DNA of 64,000 nt, taken from assembly GCA_018449715.1 (NCBI GenBank), contig JAAVVA010000001.1, positions 1,612,001 to 1,676,000 of the forward strand. Reading direction: 5' to 3'. Source of the DNA: Acidobacteriaceae bacterium dw_441. Lineage in GTDB: Bacteria; Acidobacteriota; Terriglobia; Terriglobales; Acidobacteriaceae. Below the pieces are notes generated by a model that worked only from the letters and a program-made list of their open reading frames with translations, made no database searches and had not been told where the DNA came from. Made by a program: the position numbers and the translations under genes. Shown here piece after piece: positions 25,094-34,900 of the stretch (its first letter is position 1; every line of letters starts with the position of its first letter).

Positions 25094-25753
25094 TTACGAG
25101 GCGGCGTGGTGACGAACATCCGCACCGCGCACCCAGAAGATCACATCCTCTGCGATGTTGGTCGCATGATCGCCCACGCGCTCGAGGTTACGCGCAATAA
25201 TCAGAGCGTTCAGCGACTGCGGCGTCAGCTCAGGCTTCTCCTTGATGAGCGTGCTCAGAGCGTAGTACGCGGCGTCGTTCATCTTATCCACCTGGTCGTC
25301 CATGTCGAAGACCGAGTCCGCCATCTCCGCATCGCCCTCGATGAAGGCCTGCAGCGCCTTGCGAACCATCGCCGAAGCCATCTCCGCGAGCTTGGGAATA
25401 TCGACCGGAAGATCGATGTTGGCGAACGCTCCCATCTCGCGCACGCGAATGGCGATGTTCACCGCCTGGTCGCCCACGCGCTCGAGGTCGGCGTTGATGC
25501 GGATGACCGACAGGATAAAGCGCAGATCGATTGCCATCGGCTGCTCCATCGCGAGCAGATCGAGCGCCATCTGGTCGATCTCGCGCTCCAGCCGGTTGAT
25601 CGCAGGCTCCGAACGCAGCACCAGTTCGCAGATGCTCAGATCGCGCGTGCGATACGCCTCGATGGAGCGCTGAATCGCCTGCTCGGCCATTCCGGCCATC
25701 ACCAGCAGGCGCTCCTTCAGTTCGTCCAGACTCTGATGAAACTTCACCCGCAT
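25094..25753 (-). CDS. phoU: Phosphate signalling regulator PhoU
   Basis: A 219-residue all-helical PhoU with its two three-helix repeats; the metal-binding segments read INADLERVGDQAVNIA and ARNLERVGDHATNIAED (E/D-x-x-x-D pattern). PhoU links the PstSCAB transporter to the PhoR kinase and restrains the Pho response when phosphate is ample (established). It is the last gene of the pst operon and its ATG overlaps the pstB TGA. It is convergent with the AddA-like gene, with 3 bases between stops. Confidence 0.97.
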   Translation of the reverse strand: MRVKFHQSLDELKERLLVMAGMAEQAIQRSIEAYRTRDLSICELVLRSEPAINRLEREIDQMALDLLAMEQPMAIDLRFILSVIRINADLERVGDQAVNIAIRVREMGAFANIDLPVDIPKLAEMASAMVRKALQAFIEGDAEMADSVFDMDDQVDKMNDAAYYALSTLIKEKPELTPQSLNALIIARNLERVGDHATNIAEDVIFWVRGADVRHHAAS

Positions 25754-26511
25754 CAGCCAAACCTCCCGGTGATGTAATCTTCCGTGCGCTTGTCGCGGGG
25801 GTTGGTGAAGATCTTGTGCGTCGAGTCGAACTCCACCAGCTTGCCGTTAAGGAAGAAGCCCGTGTTCTCAGCCACGCGAGCCGCCTGCTGCATGTTGTGC
25901 GTCACGATGACGATCGTGTACTGCGTCTTGAGCTGGAAGATCAGGTCCTCGATCTTCGAGGTCGAAACCGGGTCGAGCGCCGAGGCAGGCTCGTCCATCA
26001 GCAGCACCTCGGGATCGACCGCCAGAGCGCGAGCGATGCACATACGCTGCTGCTGACCGCCCGAGAGCGATGCTCCAGACTTCTTCTTCAAATCGTCCTT
26101 GACCTCTTCCCACAGCGCCGCCTGCTTCAGCGAGCGTTCCACCGTCTCGTCCAGAATGCGGCGGTTGCGAAAGCCGTTCAGCTTCAGGCCGCTGATGACG
26201 TTGTCGTAGATCGACATCGTCGGAAACGGATTGGGACGCTGGAAGACCATGCCGACGCGGCGACGAATCTCCACCGGCGAAGCCTCACGGTAGATGTCGA
26301 TCTCGCCCATCTTCACCACGCCGGTAGCGCGAGCGATGGGGTTCGTTTCGTGCATGCGGTTCAGGCAGCGTACGAAGGTCGACTTGCCACAGCCCGAAGG
26401 CCCGATGAGAGCGGTCGCATGATTGGCCGGGATGTGCAGGTTGATGTCCTGCAGCGTATGGGTCGAGCCATACCACGCGTTCAGATCTTCAACTTGAATG
26501 CCGACTCCCAC
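25753..26511 (-). CDS. pstB: Phosphate ABC transporter ATP-binding protein PstB
   Basis: A 252-residue ATPase of the high-affinity phosphate importer. Walker A is GPSGCGKST, the signature LSGGQQQRM, Walker [13 protein letters not shown], and [14 protein letters not shown] is the PstB-specific Q-loop region. The start is GTG at 26511: AGGGAGG lies 6 bases upstream, and GTG shares its first base with the last base of the pstA TAG. The longer frame above it belongs to pstA in another frame. Confidence 0.97.
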   Translation of the reverse strand: MGVGIQVEDLNAWYGSTHTLQDINLHIPANHATALIGPSGCGKSTFVRCLNRMHETNPIARATGVVKMGEIDIYREASPVEIRRRVGMVFQRPNPFPTMSIYDNVISGLKLNGFRNRRILDETVERSLKQAALWEEVKDDLKKKSGASLSGGQQQRMCIARALAVDPEVLLMDEPASALDPVSTSKIEDLIFQLKTQYTIVIVTHNMQQAARVAENTGFFLNGKLVEFDSTHKIFTNPRDKRTEDYITGRFG

Positions 26512-27416
26512 TAACTTCCTCCCTTGAGTACGCCGCGGTTGGCGAAGACGCGAACCAGCGTGACCGAAACCATAATCAGAACGATGAGAACCAAAGCTCC
26601 CGCCCAGGCCAGCCTGTGCCACTCGTCGTAGGGAGAGATGGCGTAGACAAAAATCTGCAGCGGCAAAGCGGCGATCGGCTCATTCAGGTTGAAGCTCCAG
26701 AACTGGTTGCCGAAGGCCGTAAACAGCAACGGGGCCGTCTCTCCGGCGACGCGGGCAAACGCCAGCATACAGCCGGTGATGATGCCGGGCGAGGCCGTCC
26801 GCAGGCTCACGGAAACCGCCGTGCGCCACTTCGGAACACCCAGGCCAAGCGCGGCTTCGCGAATCGCAAGAGGAACCGTCGCCAGCATCTCCTCGGTCGT
26901 ACGCGTCACCGTCGGAATCATCATGATGGCCAACGCAATGCCGCCGGCCAGCGCCGAATAATGACGCTGCGGCTTCACCACCAGTGAGTAGATCGTAATG
27001 CCCATCACAATCGACGGAACGCCGTTGAGCACATCGGCGGTGAAGCGGACAGCATTGCCGAGGAACTTTCCGCGACCGAACTCCGACAGGTAGACACCCG
27101 CCGCGATGCCGACAGGAATCCCCATCAGGCTGGCCAGCAGAAGAACCAGGCTCGATCCGACGATGGCATTCGCCATGCCGCCCCCCTCTTCTCCAACCGG
27201 AGCCGGAACGTGCGTGAAGAACGCCAGGTTCAGCGACGAAGCGCCCTTGTAGACGAGATAGAAGAGGATCGCGGCCAACGGCGCAAGCACGATGACGGTC
27301 GCCAGCACGGCGAGTCCAGAAACGATGCGATCCGCCGTATAGCGACGCAGGATATTCGCGCGCGAAGGCTTGCGGGGGTCTCCCAGAGGTTGTGCCTGGA
27401 TCGGTTGTGTGCTCAT
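26511..27416 (-). CDS. pstA: Phosphate ABC transporter permease PstA
   Basis: A 301-residue inner-membrane permease with six membrane helices. The cytoplasmic coupling loop is [17 protein letters not shown], and the segment [14 protein letters not shown] is typical of PstA. The start ATG at 27416 overlaps the pstC TGA by one base; the frame extends upstream but only as antisense noise inside pstC. It pairs with PstC to form the phosphate channel. Confidence 0.96.
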   Translation of the reverse strand: MSTQPIQAQPLGDPRKPSRANILRRYTADRIVSGLAVLATVIVLAPLAAILFYLVYKGASSLNLAFFTHVPAPVGEEGGGMANAIVGSSLVLLLASLMGIPVGIAAGVYLSEFGRGKFLGNAVRFTADVLNGVPSIVMGITIYSLVVKPQRHYSALAGGIALAIMMIPTVTRTTEEMLATVPLAIREAALGLGVPKWRTAVSVSLRTASPGIITGCMLAFARVAGETAPLLFTAFGNQFWSFNLNEPIAALPLQIFVYAISPYDEWHRLAWAGALVLIVLIMVSVTLVRVFANRGVLKGGS

Positions 27417-28477
27417 CAGGAAGCCCTCGATGGAGCGCCACGCGTAACCGCCCACACCATCAGGCGGGCAACTGCGTTGACGACAATGGTGACAAGGAAG
27501 AGAGCCAAGCCGATTTCGATCAGGGCACTGTAATACAGGTCGCCCGTCGCCTCGGCAAACTCGTTCGCAATCACGCTGGCCAGCGTGTACCCCGGCGCGA
27601 AGAGGCTCTTGTGGATCTCGGGGTGATTGCCGATGACCATCGTGACGGCCATCGTCTCGCCCAAAGCGCGACCGAGGCCCAGCATCACCGCGCCGACGAT
27701 GCCGATGCGCGAGTTGCGCAGAACGCCGATGCGGATCATCTCCCACCGCGTCGCGCCCAGCGCCAGCACCGCTTCGCGCTGGCTGTGCGGAACAGCGGTC
27801 ATAATGTCGCGCGTCAGCGAGGAGATGATGGGCAGGATCATGATCGCGAGAATGATGCTCGCCGTCAGCAGTCCGACGCCGAAGTTCGCTCCTTCAAAGA
27901 ACCCGGTCCATCCCAGCGTCTTCACCAGGAACGGCCCCAGCGTGTCGCGCATGATGGGGACGAGAACGAAGACGGCCCACAGACCATAGACGACGCTGGG
28001 AATCGCGGCCAGCAGCTCGGTCAGGAAGGAGATTGGAGCCCGCAGAGGACGGGGGCAAAGCTCCGTAAGGAAGATTGCAACTCCCAGGGCGAGCGGCACG
28101 GCCATCGCCAGCGCAAGCAGCGAGGTCGCTAGCGTGCCGTAGATAAACGGCAGCGCTCCGAAGTCTCCGGAGACAGGGTCCCATGCCTCGCGCGTGAAGA
28201 ACTTCCAGCCAAAGGCGGCAAGGCTCAGGTGAGAGTTTTGGATCAGGATCCAGAAGATGAAGAGGACAATGACGAAGATGCTGCACGCGCACGCCAGCAT
28301 CAGCGCAGCAAAGCTCGTATCGGCCAGCCGTCCGCTGCCCCGCGTGTTCAGAAACTCACGGACCGGGGAGACCGGCGCCGGAGACGAGGGGGTCGTCTTT
28401 TCCGCCGCAGGAGATGCTACCACCGAAACCGCAGGTTTAACGGGCATTGGTGCACCGTGTTCTCGCTCAATACTCAT
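27416..28477 (-). CDS. pstC: Phosphate ABC transporter permease PstC
   Basis: A 353-residue permease with a Pro/Ser/Ala-rich cytoplasmic N-terminus of about 55 residues followed by six membrane helices. The coupling loop is EAVLALGATRWEMIRI and the conserved LLAAIPSVVYGLWAVF is typical of PstC. ATG at 28447 is an alternative start. A strong 13-bp hairpin separates it from pstS, while the downstream junctions in the operon are one-base overlaps. Confidence 0.96.
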   Translation of the reverse strand: MSIEREHGAPMPVKPAVSVVASPAAEKTTPSSPAPVSPVREFLNTRGSGRLADTSFAALMLACACSIFVIVLFIFWILIQNSHLSLAAFGWKFFTREAWDPVSGDFGALPFIYGTLATSLLALAMAVPLALGVAIFLTELCPRPLRAPISFLTELLAAIPSVVYGLWAVFVLVPIMRDTLGPFLVKTLGWTGFFEGANFGVGLLTASIILAIMILPIISSLTRDIMTAVPHSQREAVLALGATRWEMIRIGVLRNSRIGIVGAVMLGLGRALGETMAVTMVIGNHPEIHKSLFAPGYTLASVIANEFAEATGDLYYSALIEIGLALFLVTIVVNAVARLMVWAVTRGAPSRAS

Positions 28478-28541
28478 GCGACAGAAGGCAGTCCGTTTCT
28501 AGCAAAAGGTTTCAGGATGATTGTACCGGCTGAAAGACACG

Positions 28542-28581
28542 TCCGCCGCGTATGTCTCTGACAGAATCCATACGCGGCGGA
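28542..28581 (-). promoter_or_regulatory. Strong intercistronic hairpin between pstS and pstC
   Basis: Perfect 13-bp stem TCCGCCGCGTATG / CATACGCGGCGGA with a 14-base loop, starting 10 bases after the pstS stop. No T tract follows on the minus strand, so it is not a classic terminator. It probably protects the pstS message or lets only part of transcription continue, giving more binding protein than permease, as is common for ABC importers. Confidence 0.65.
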
Positions 28582-28590
28582 GGTTCAGGT

Positions 28591-29598
28591 TTACTTGATC
28601 TGGGCAATGGTCTTGCGAACCATGTCCTGGACCTGCTTCGGCAGCGAGGCGTAGCTCAGGCCCGCGGCCTCGCTCTCGCCGTGATCCAGCATCCAGCCCA
28701 GAAACTCCTTCAGGGCCTTCGTCTTGGCGGCATCGGTCGACTGGGTGGGGATCAGCAGCCAGGTGAAGCTGGAGATCGGATACGAAGCCGCTCCCGGAGC
28801 GTTGGTGATGGAGACGCGATAGTCAGCCGGCATCGACTTCGCGGCAGCGGCGGCAGCAGCCGTCACGCCATCGGTCGAGGCCTTCACGAACTTGCCCGAA
28901 GCGTTCTTCACCAGACCGAACGACATTTTGTTCTGGAGCGCGTAGATCAGCTCGACGTAACCGAAGGAGTTCGGGGACTGGCGAACCATTCCGGCGACAC
29001 CCTCGTTGCCCTTCTGACCGATACCCGTGGGCCACTTCACCGAGGTGTTCTTGCCAACCTTGCTCGTCCAGTCCTGGCTGACCTTCGAGAGGAAGTCGGT
29101 GAAGATGTAGGTCGTGCCGCTTCCATCCGAACGATAGACCGGGAGAATCGCCTTGTCGGGCAGGCTCACACCGGGATTGTCCTTCGCGATGCGGGGGTCG
29201 TTCCACTTGGTGATCTTGCCGAGATAGATGTCGGCGATCACATCACCAGAGAAGTTCAGGTCCTTGCTGACGCCGGGAAGGTTGTAGACCGGAACCACGG
29301 CTCCCAAGACGGTGGGGATGTGCTGCGTCTTTACCTTGGCGCCGCCAATCTGCTCATCGCTCATCGGGCCGTCAGTCGCGCCGAAGTCCACGATGCCGTC
29401 CGAAACCTGGCGGATACCGCCACCCGAACCGATCGACTGATAGTTGATCTTGACGCTGGGATGCTGCTGGCTGTACTCACTGAACCACTTCGAGTAGATC
29501 GGATACGGAAAGGTCGCTCCCGCACCATTGATGTTCTGAGCGCTGGCTCCGATGGCTGCAAGAGCCAACACGCCGGCAATGATAATGTTCCTTTTCAC
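28591..29598 (-). CDS. pstS: Periplasmic phosphate-binding protein PstS
   Basis: About 335 residues with a Sec signal peptide (KRNIIIAGVLALAAIGASAQ). The mature protein has the PstS signature NGAGATFPYPIYSKWF, the phosphate loop QSIGSGGGIRQ, DFGATDGPMS and VYRSDGSGTTYIFTDFL. It captures phosphate in the periplasm and delivers it to PstCA. The start is GTG at 29598 with GAGGGGGA just upstream; a TTG five codons earlier is unlikely. A candidate Pho box lies upstream. Confidence 0.96.
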   Translation of the reverse strand: MKRNIIIAGVLALAAIGASAQNINGAGATFPYPIYSKWFSEYSQQHPSVKINYQSIGSGGGIRQVSDGIVDFGATDGPMSDEQIGGAKVKTQHIPTVLGAVVPVYNLPGVSKDLNFSGDVIADIYLGKITKWNDPRIAKDNPGVSLPDKAILPVYRSDGSGTTYIFTDFLSKVSQDWTSKVGKNTSVKWPTGIGQKGNEGVAGMVRQSPNSFGYVELIYALQNKMSFGLVKNASGKFVKASTDGVTAAAAAAAKSMPADYRVSITNAPGAASYPISSFTWLLIPTQSTDAAKTKALKEFLGWMLDHGESEAAGLSYASLPKQVQDMVRKTIAQIK

Positions 29599-29660
29599 AC
29601 TTCCCCCTCGCAAAATACCGCGTGCAGACCTAAACCACGCTGTATTCAGTGTGATGAGGA

Positions 29661-29682
29661 ATTGTTACGGCAAGGTTACAAA
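29661..29682 (-). promoter_or_regulatory. Candidate PhoB-binding site upstream of pstS
   Basis: Two GTTAC units on the plus strand (29664-29668 and 29675-29679; GTAAC on the coding strand) are spaced exactly 11 bases apart, 63 bases before the pstS start. PhoB-family regulators bind direct repeats with 11-base periodicity. The half-site is not the enteric consensus, and the assignment rests on position and spacing. Confidence 0.45.
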
Positions 29683-29706
29683 CCAGTGAAAACGCCGAAA
29701 AACGAA

Positions 29707-31086
29707 TCAGATAGCAGAGCCCGGAGCCTTCGGAAGAGTGAAAATAAATGTGCTCCCGGCGTTCAGCTCGCTCTCCGCCCGGATGGAGCCTCCCTGCGTC
29801 TGGACCACGTGCCGGGCGATCGCCAGCCCCAGCCCCGTCCCTCCGGACTCCCGCGACCTCGCCTTATCCACCCGGTAGAAGCGCTCGAAGATGCGCGTCA
29901 GATGCTCAGAAGCAATTCCCTGGCCAAAATCCCGCACACGGAACTCCACCCGGCTTCCATCATCGACCAGATGAGCGCTCACGACGACCCGGCTGCGCTC
30001 CTCGTCCTTCGGCTTGCCGTACTTGATGGCGTTCTCGATCAGATTGCTCAGTACCTGCACGATCGAATCCTGGTCTGCAATCACCTCGGCCTCGGTCGAC
30101 TCACCGATCTCGAGGACAGCCTCCTCGTCCTGCACCATTCCGCTCATCGCCTGCACGGCGTCGCGCACCAGCATGTCAGCGCGTATCGGAGCCGGATGCA
30201 ATTCCTGCTCGGAGGACTCTACTCGCGCCATCACCAGAAGGTCTTCGGTCAGGCGATTCATGCGGGTGGCGTTCTTGTGGATCGTCGTCAGGAACTCGCG
30301 CGCCATCGAGCTGAGGCCCTCTTCATGGTCCAGCAGCGTCTCGACGTATCCGGTAATAGAGGTCAGCGGCGTCCGCAGCTCGTGGCTGACATTGGCGACG
30401 AACTCGCGCTGCGTGCGTTCTACCTGCTCGATGCGGGTAATGTCGTGCAGCACCGCAACTGCGCCGCCTCCCGGCATCGGCGAGGCCGAAACCTCGAAGA
30501 TCTTCCCCGGCAACAGAGAGGTTGAGCGCCGCTCGCTCAGATGACGTTCTTCGAGCGCGATCCTCATGCACTCCAACACCTCGGGGTCGCGGATCGTCTG
30601 GACCAGCGCATGACCGATCCGAACTGAGCTCGAAAAGGAGTTCCCCGGAATCAGCTTCTGCATCCGCTGATTCGTCCACTGGATCCGGCCGGCCGGATCG
30701 ACCGCGACGACAGCGTCCTGCATGCTGTCGATCATGGCCTCCAGCTCGCGACGGCTCTCAGCCGCGTCCGAAAGAACGCGCTCAACGTGGTTGCCGGACT
30801 GCGTAATGGCATGGGCCAAACCGTCGAAGTCGCTGAACGGGAGCTGCGGAACGCTCACCGGCCCAGAGCCGATGGCCGCAGTAGCAACCGAAAGCTGTAC
30901 TGTGTTGCGACGCATCGAGCGCGACAGCAGCCACGCGTTCAACGCCGCCCACAGAAGGATGAAGACCAGCCCGAGCACCCAGCCGCTCTTCCAGCCGCCA
31001 AGGGGCGACCAGAGAGCCATGGATGCAAGAAAGGCCAGTCCAATGGTCATCCGTACAAAAAAAGAGAAGAATAAACCGCGTGTCAC
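29707..31086 (-). CDS. phoR: Phosphate-regulon sensor histidine kinase PhoR
   Basis: A 459-residue kinase. Two N-terminal membrane helices (about 5-55) are followed by a PAS-like domain (about 110-220) and a HisKA/HATPase core with the phosphoacceptor His235 in ANVSHELRTP. N, G1 and G2 boxes follow (LSNLIENAIKYG, RDFGQGIASEHL, GGTGLGLAIA). There is no large periplasmic domain, as in PhoR. The start is GTG at 31086 with AAAGGA upstream. It follows phoB by 9 bases and precedes pstS by 108 bases. Confidence 0.95.
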   Translation of the reverse strand: MTRGLFFSFFVRMTIGLAFLASMALWSPLGGWKSGWVLGLVFILLWAALNAWLLSRSMRRNTVQLSVATAAIGSGPVSVPQLPFSDFDGLAHAITQSGNHVERVLSDAAESRRELEAMIDSMQDAVVAVDPAGRIQWTNQRMQKLIPGNSFSSSVRIGHALVQTIRDPEVLECMRIALEERHLSERRSTSLLPGKIFEVSASPMPGGGAVAVLHDITRIEQVERTQREFVANVSHELRTPLTSITGYVETLLDHEEGLSSMAREFLTTIHKNATRMNRLTEDLLVMARVESSEQELHPAPIRADMLVRDAVQAMSGMVQDEEAVLEIGESTEAEVIADQDSIVQVLSNLIENAIKYGKPKDEERSRVVVSAHLVDDGSRVEFRVRDFGQGIASEHLTRIFERFYRVDKARSRESGGTGLGLAIARHVVQTQGGSIRAESELNAGSTFIFTLPKAPGSAI

Positions 31087-31095
31087 AACCGTCCT

Positions 31096-31806
31096 TTACG
31101 CGGGAACCTGCGCAGCCTTCGGAATCTCAAACCTGTATCCGGCGCCGCGCATGGTCTTGAGGTAACGCGGGGTCTCCGGATCGACCTCGATCTTCTCGCG
31201 AATCCGGCGAACGTAGACGTCCACCGAACGCGGCGTAACAAAGCGCGCATCTCCCCACACGGCATCGAGCAGGTGGTCGCGGCTGAAGACCCGTCCGGGG
31301 TGGCGGGCAAGGTAGTCCAGCAGGCGGAACTCGGTGGCAGTCGTCGTCACCAGCTCGCCGTTGACGCGAAGCTGCATCGCTCCGGCGTCGATTTCGACGT
31401 TCTCGAACTTCACCACCGAAGGCGTCGTCGGGCGCTCGAACCGGCGCAGCACGGCTTTGACGCGGGCCACCAGCTCACGGGTTCCGAAAGGCTTGGTGAT
31501 GTAGTCGTCGGCTCCCAGCTCAAGGCCCTGTACCCGATCGTTCTCCGCGGCGCGCGCGGTCAGAAAGATGATGGGAACCACGCTGAGCGTGGGGTTCTGC
31601 CGCAGCCTGCGGCAGAGGTCGAGGCCATCGCCTCCTGGAACCATGATGTCTAAAAGAAAGAGCGACGGCGGTTGCCGCTCTGCATCCGGAAGTATTTGCC
31701 CGATCGTGAGATAGGGGCGAACCGTGTATCCTGCGCTCTCCAGGTGGTACTGCACCAGCCGGGAGATGTCCGCGTCATCTTCCAACAGAAAGATCGTCTG
31801 ATTCAA
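31096..31806 (-). CDS. phoB: Phosphate-regulon response regulator PhoB
   Basis: A 236-residue OmpR/PhoB-class regulator. The receiver has acidic residues Asp10/Asp11, phosphoacceptor Asp53 in LFLLDIMVPGGDG and the conserved Lys in DDYITKPF. The winged-helix DNA-binding domain covers about 135-230 and ends in TMRGAGYRFE. It should be phosphorylated by the adjacent PhoR and activate pst and pho genes at low phosphate. It is divergent from a receiver-only gene with 192 bases between. Confidence 0.95.
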   Translation of the reverse strand: MNQTIFLLEDDADISRLVQYHLESAGYTVRPYLTIGQILPDAERQPPSLFLLDIMVPGGDGLDLCRRLRQNPTLSVVPIIFLTARAAENDRVQGLELGADDYITKPFGTRELVARVKAVLRRFERPTTPSVVKFENVEIDAGAMQLRVNGELVTTTATEFRLLDYLARHPGRVFSRDHLLDAVWGDARFVTPRSVDVYVRRIREKIEVDPETPRYLKTMRGAGYRFEIPKAAQVPA

Positions 31807-31998
31807 TGATTACCTCAATCCAAGTACGCGACGTTTCCGTATTCAGGTTAGACCACAGGGGGTCCGGAAATTGCTAACGTACTGTAAATCCTCTGTGACT
31901 GGCCGCCTGAACACTACGTATACTAACGGAAGTTCTTTTTGTTTCACGATCCTCTTTTAATGTTCTGACCAAAGAACGGGCTTCTACTGGACATCATC

Positions 31999-32379
31999 AT
32001 GGTACAGAACTCTCCCCTGATACTTTGCATCGACGACGAACCCGTCGGCCTGAAGGTTCGAAAGATTCTTCTGGAAAGAGAAGGGTATCGCGTTCTGACG
32101 GCTGCTGACGGCCCCAGCTCCCTCCCCCTCTTCGAGCAGGAGCCGGTGGACATCGTCGTTCTGGACTACTCCATGCCTGGGATGCACGGGGGCGAGGTGG
32201 CAGGCCACATGCGCCGGATCAAGCCCAGGGTTCCCATCCTTCTGCTCTCCGCCTATGTCGGTCTTCCCAGTGAAGTAACCTCCCTGGTCGATCTTTATAT
32301 GACAAAGGGCGAGGGTGCTCCTGTCCTCCTCCGGAAGCTCGAAAACCTTCTTCTTCGACAACCGGTAGGCGCATCCTGA
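31999..32379 (+). CDS. Receiver-only response regulator (CheY-like)
   Basis: A 126-residue single receiver domain: Asp12/Asp13 in LCIDDEP, phosphoacceptor Asp56 in VVLDYSMPGMHG, and the conserved Lys103 in YMTKGEG. It has no output domain, so it must act through protein contacts or phosphotransfer. The gene starts 18 bases before a histidine kinase gene in the same direction, which is the likely phosphodonor. The intergenic region shared with phoB contains TAAC/TAAA units at about 11-base spacing, but too weak to call a Pho box. Confidence 0.9.
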   Translation: MVQNSPLILCIDDEPVGLKVRKILLEREGYRVLTAADGPSSLPLFEQEPVDIVVLDYSMPGMHGGEVAGHMRRIKPRVPILLLSAYVGLPSEVTSLVDLYMTKGEGAPVLLRKLENLLLRQPVGAS

Positions 32380-32397
32380 TCCCCAGGCCAAGATAAC

Positions 32398-33852
32398 GTG
32401 AACCTTGCCCAGTTCCATCGCATCCTCCGCCAGGCCTTCCTTCTGCCCGTCGTCGCGCTGCTGATTATGGCGGGAACGCTCTACTGGCAGTTGCGCGGCG
32501 CCAACGAAACGGTCCGGCTCATCCAGGAAGCCGACTTTCGCATCTCCCAGACGATCGGCGTCGGAAAGCTGATCGCCGACCAGGAGTCCGGCCTGCGCGG
32601 CTACGAGGTCACCGGCGACGACCGTTTCCTCAGCGACTTTCGGCAGGCCGAAGGACACTTTCAGGCCCAAATGGACAGCCTCACCGCCGCAACCCGCGAC
32701 GACGCCACGCAGAAAACCAACATCGAAGATCTTCGCAACGGCTACCAGAACTGGCACGACGCCTTTGCTCTGCCGATCATCGCCACGGTCAAGGCCGGAG
32801 GGCAGACCAGCGACATCACGCTCAACCTTTATGGCAAGTCGTTGATGGACCAGGTGCGGCAGGACATCGGCGGCATCATGACCCACTACGGGACGCAACG
32901 CTCCGAGCGCATCCAGCAGTGGCAGACGCAGGTTCGCAACACCACCGAGGCGCTCATCGCCATCGCGCTCGGCATGGGCATTCTGATCGGCATGTTCACG
33001 CGCAACCGGCTCCGGGCGGTCTCTTCGGCCTACCGCACCTCGCTCGAGGTCCTCGGGCGCCGCGCCGAGGAGATTTACCAGTCCGAGCAGCAGCTTCGCC
33101 GCACGCAGGACAGCCTGCTGGCCAACGAGAAGCTCGCCGTCTCCGGACGCCTCGCCGCCGCCATCGCGCACGAGATTCACAACCCGCTCGACTCCGTCTC
33201 CAACCTGCTCTATCTTCTGCGGACCGGGGCCACCGAGGAGGAGTCGCGCCAGTTCATCGACATGGCCGAAAGCGAGCTGGCACGCGTCACCCAGATCAGC
33301 CGCGCCATGCTCGGCCTCTACCGCGAATCCCGCGCGCCCGTTCCGGTCGATCTGAAGGAGATTCTCGAAGAGGTTCTGCTGCTGATGGAGCACCGCTTCC
33401 ACGAGCTGAACGTGACCGCACGAACAGAGCTTCCCGAGCAAGTCGTCATCGACGCCTTCCCCTCCGAGCTGCGGCAGGTCTTCACCAACCTCATCTCCAA
33501 CGCAGCCGAGGCAGCAGGAAAGGGCGGCGAGGTTCGCGGCGAAATTCGCATTGACGCCTCACACTTCCAGGCCTCGGCGGATAAGCCCGCCGGAGCAATA
33601 ATTCACATCGTCGACAACGGCACCGGAATCCCCGAAGAGGTTCGTCCCCAGCTCTTCCAGCCCTTCTTCACCACAAAGGGTGAGCACGGCACCGGCCTCG
33701 GCCTGTGGGTTAGTCAGGGCATCGTCAGCAAGCACGGCGGCAGTATCGAGATTGCCAGCGATACCAGCCCCGCATCGCACGGCACCGTCGTCACCGTCAC
33801 CCTCGCCGAGCGGCCCCCCATCGCCACCGGCACCGTCTCAGAGTTGCCGTAG
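32398..33852 (+). CDS. Sensor histidine kinase with CHASE3-like extracytoplasmic domain
   Basis: A 484-residue membrane kinase. A first membrane helix (11-31) is followed by a periplasmic helical domain with the CHASE3-type pattern [22 protein letters not shown] second membrane helix (183-200), a coiled coil and a HisKA domain with His258 in [10 protein letters not shown] come next, then a HATPase domain ([35 protein letters not shown]). It starts with GTG and ends 15 bases into the convergent threonine aldolase gene. The upstream receiver-only protein is the probable partner; the signal sensed is unknown. Confidence 0.92.
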   Translation: MNLAQFHRILRQAFLLPVVALLIMAGTLYWQLRGANETVRLIQEADFRISQTIGVGKLIADQESGLRGYEVTGDDRFLSDFRQAEGHFQAQMDSLTAATRDDATQKTNIEDLRNGYQNWHDAFALPIIATVKAGGQTSDITLNLYGKSLMDQVRQDIGGIMTHYGTQRSERIQQWQTQVRNTTEALIAIALGMGILIGMFTRNRLRAVSSAYRTSLEVLGRRAEEIYQSEQQLRRTQDSLLANEKLAVSGRLAAAIAHEIHNPLDSVSNLLYLLRTGATEEESRQFIDMAESELARVTQISRAMLGLYRESRAPVPVDLKEILEEVLLLMEHRFHELNVTARTELPEQVVIDAFPSELRQVFTNLISNAAEAAGKGGEVRGEIRIDASHFQASADKPAGAIIHIVDNGTGIPEEVRPQLFQPFFTTKGEHGTGLGLWVSQGIVSKHGGSIEIASDTSPASHGTVVTVTLAERPPIATGTVSELP

Positions 33853-34866
33853 CTCCTCCGCGACGATCCCCGCGGCCTGCTCGCAGTCTCCGCGGCTTAC
33901 GTCGTAGTGGGTCACGAAGCGAACGCTGTGCGGACCGATAGCACTCGCCAACACGCCCTTCTGCTTTAGCGCCGAGCAGAAACCGGCGGCATCGCCCTCG
34001 TTCTTCAGTTGAAAGATCACGATGTTCGTCTGCACCGCGTCGAGGTCGATCTCCGCAGCGGCCTCGTTCGCTACTGCCTCCGCCAGCAGACGGGCGTTGT
34101 CGTGGTCGTCGCCCAGCCGCTTCGTCATCTCGTTCAAGGCGATCAGTCCGGCGGCGGCCAGCACACCAGCCTGCCTCATTCCTCCACCCAGCGCCTTGCG
34201 GAAGGCCCGCGCTCGCTCAATCGCCTTCGCCGAACCCACCAGCATCGAGCCCACGGGCGCTCCCAGCCCCTTCGACAGGCAGAACATCACCGTGTCGAAT
34301 CCCGCGGTCAGCTCCTTCACATCAACGCCCAGCGCCGTCGCGGCGTTGAACACCCGCGCCCCATCCAGATGCACCGGAAGCCCCGCCTGCTTCGCGCCGT
34401 CCCAGATCTCCCGCAGCACAGGCAGAGGGGTGACCGTCCCCCCGGCCATGTTGTGCGTGTTCTCAAGACAGATGAGCCCGGTCGGCTGACGATAGTAAAT
34501 CTTCGGTCCAATGGCGCGGCGAATCCTGTCCCACGTCAGCACGCCGCGCTCTCCTTCGACCGCCCGCGCCTGGCAGCCCGAGAAGGCCGCCATCATCGCC
34601 ATCTCCCAGTCGAGCACGTGCGAGCGCGCCTCACAGATGACCTCCTGCCCATGCTCCGTGTGCAGGCGAATCGCGACCTGGTTCCCCATTGTTCCGGTGG
34701 GGACGAAGATCGCAGCCTCCCTCCCAAAAACAGCGGCGGCTTCCTTCTCCAGCCGGTTGATCGTCGGGTCTTCTCCGTAGACATCGTCCCCGACCTCGGC
34801 CTCGGCCATCGCCCTCCGCATCGCCGGGGTGGGACGCGTTACGGTATCGCTGCGCAGATCGATCAT
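33838..34866 (-). CDS. ltaE: Low-specificity L-threonine aldolase
   Basis: A 342-residue PLP enzyme of fold type I, cleaving L-threonine and allo-threonine to glycine and acetaldehyde. The N-terminal [20 protein letters not shown] and [10 protein letters not shown] are diagnostic. The PLP Lys is Lys199 in [15 protein letters not shown] at 34866 is preceded by CAGGAGA and is chosen over an upstream TTG. Its 3' end overlaps the convergent histidine kinase by 15 bases. Confidence 0.95.
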   Translation of the reverse strand: MIDLRSDTVTRPTPAMRRAMAEAEVGDDVYGEDPTINRLEKEAAAVFGREAAIFVPTGTMGNQVAIRLHTEHGQEVICEARSHVLDWEMAMMAAFSGCQARAVEGERGVLTWDRIRRAIGPKIYYRQPTGLICLENTHNMAGGTVTPLPVLREIWDGAKQAGLPVHLDGARVFNAATALGVDVKELTAGFDTVMFCLSKGLGAPVGSMLVGSAKAIERARAFRKALGGGMRQAGVLAAAGLIALNEMTKRLGDDHDNARLLAEAVANEAAAEIDLDAVQTNIVIFQLKNEGDAAGFCSALKQKGVLASAIGPHSVRFVTHYDVSRGDCEQAAGIVAEELRQL

Positions 34867-34900
34867 GCTCTTCTCCTGTCTCAATTTCTCCGAATCAAAA

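Noticed and set aside
28552..30525. 657-codon plus-strand frame opposite pstS and phoR
   Set aside because: Crosses two genes and their promoter region on the other strand; no domain.
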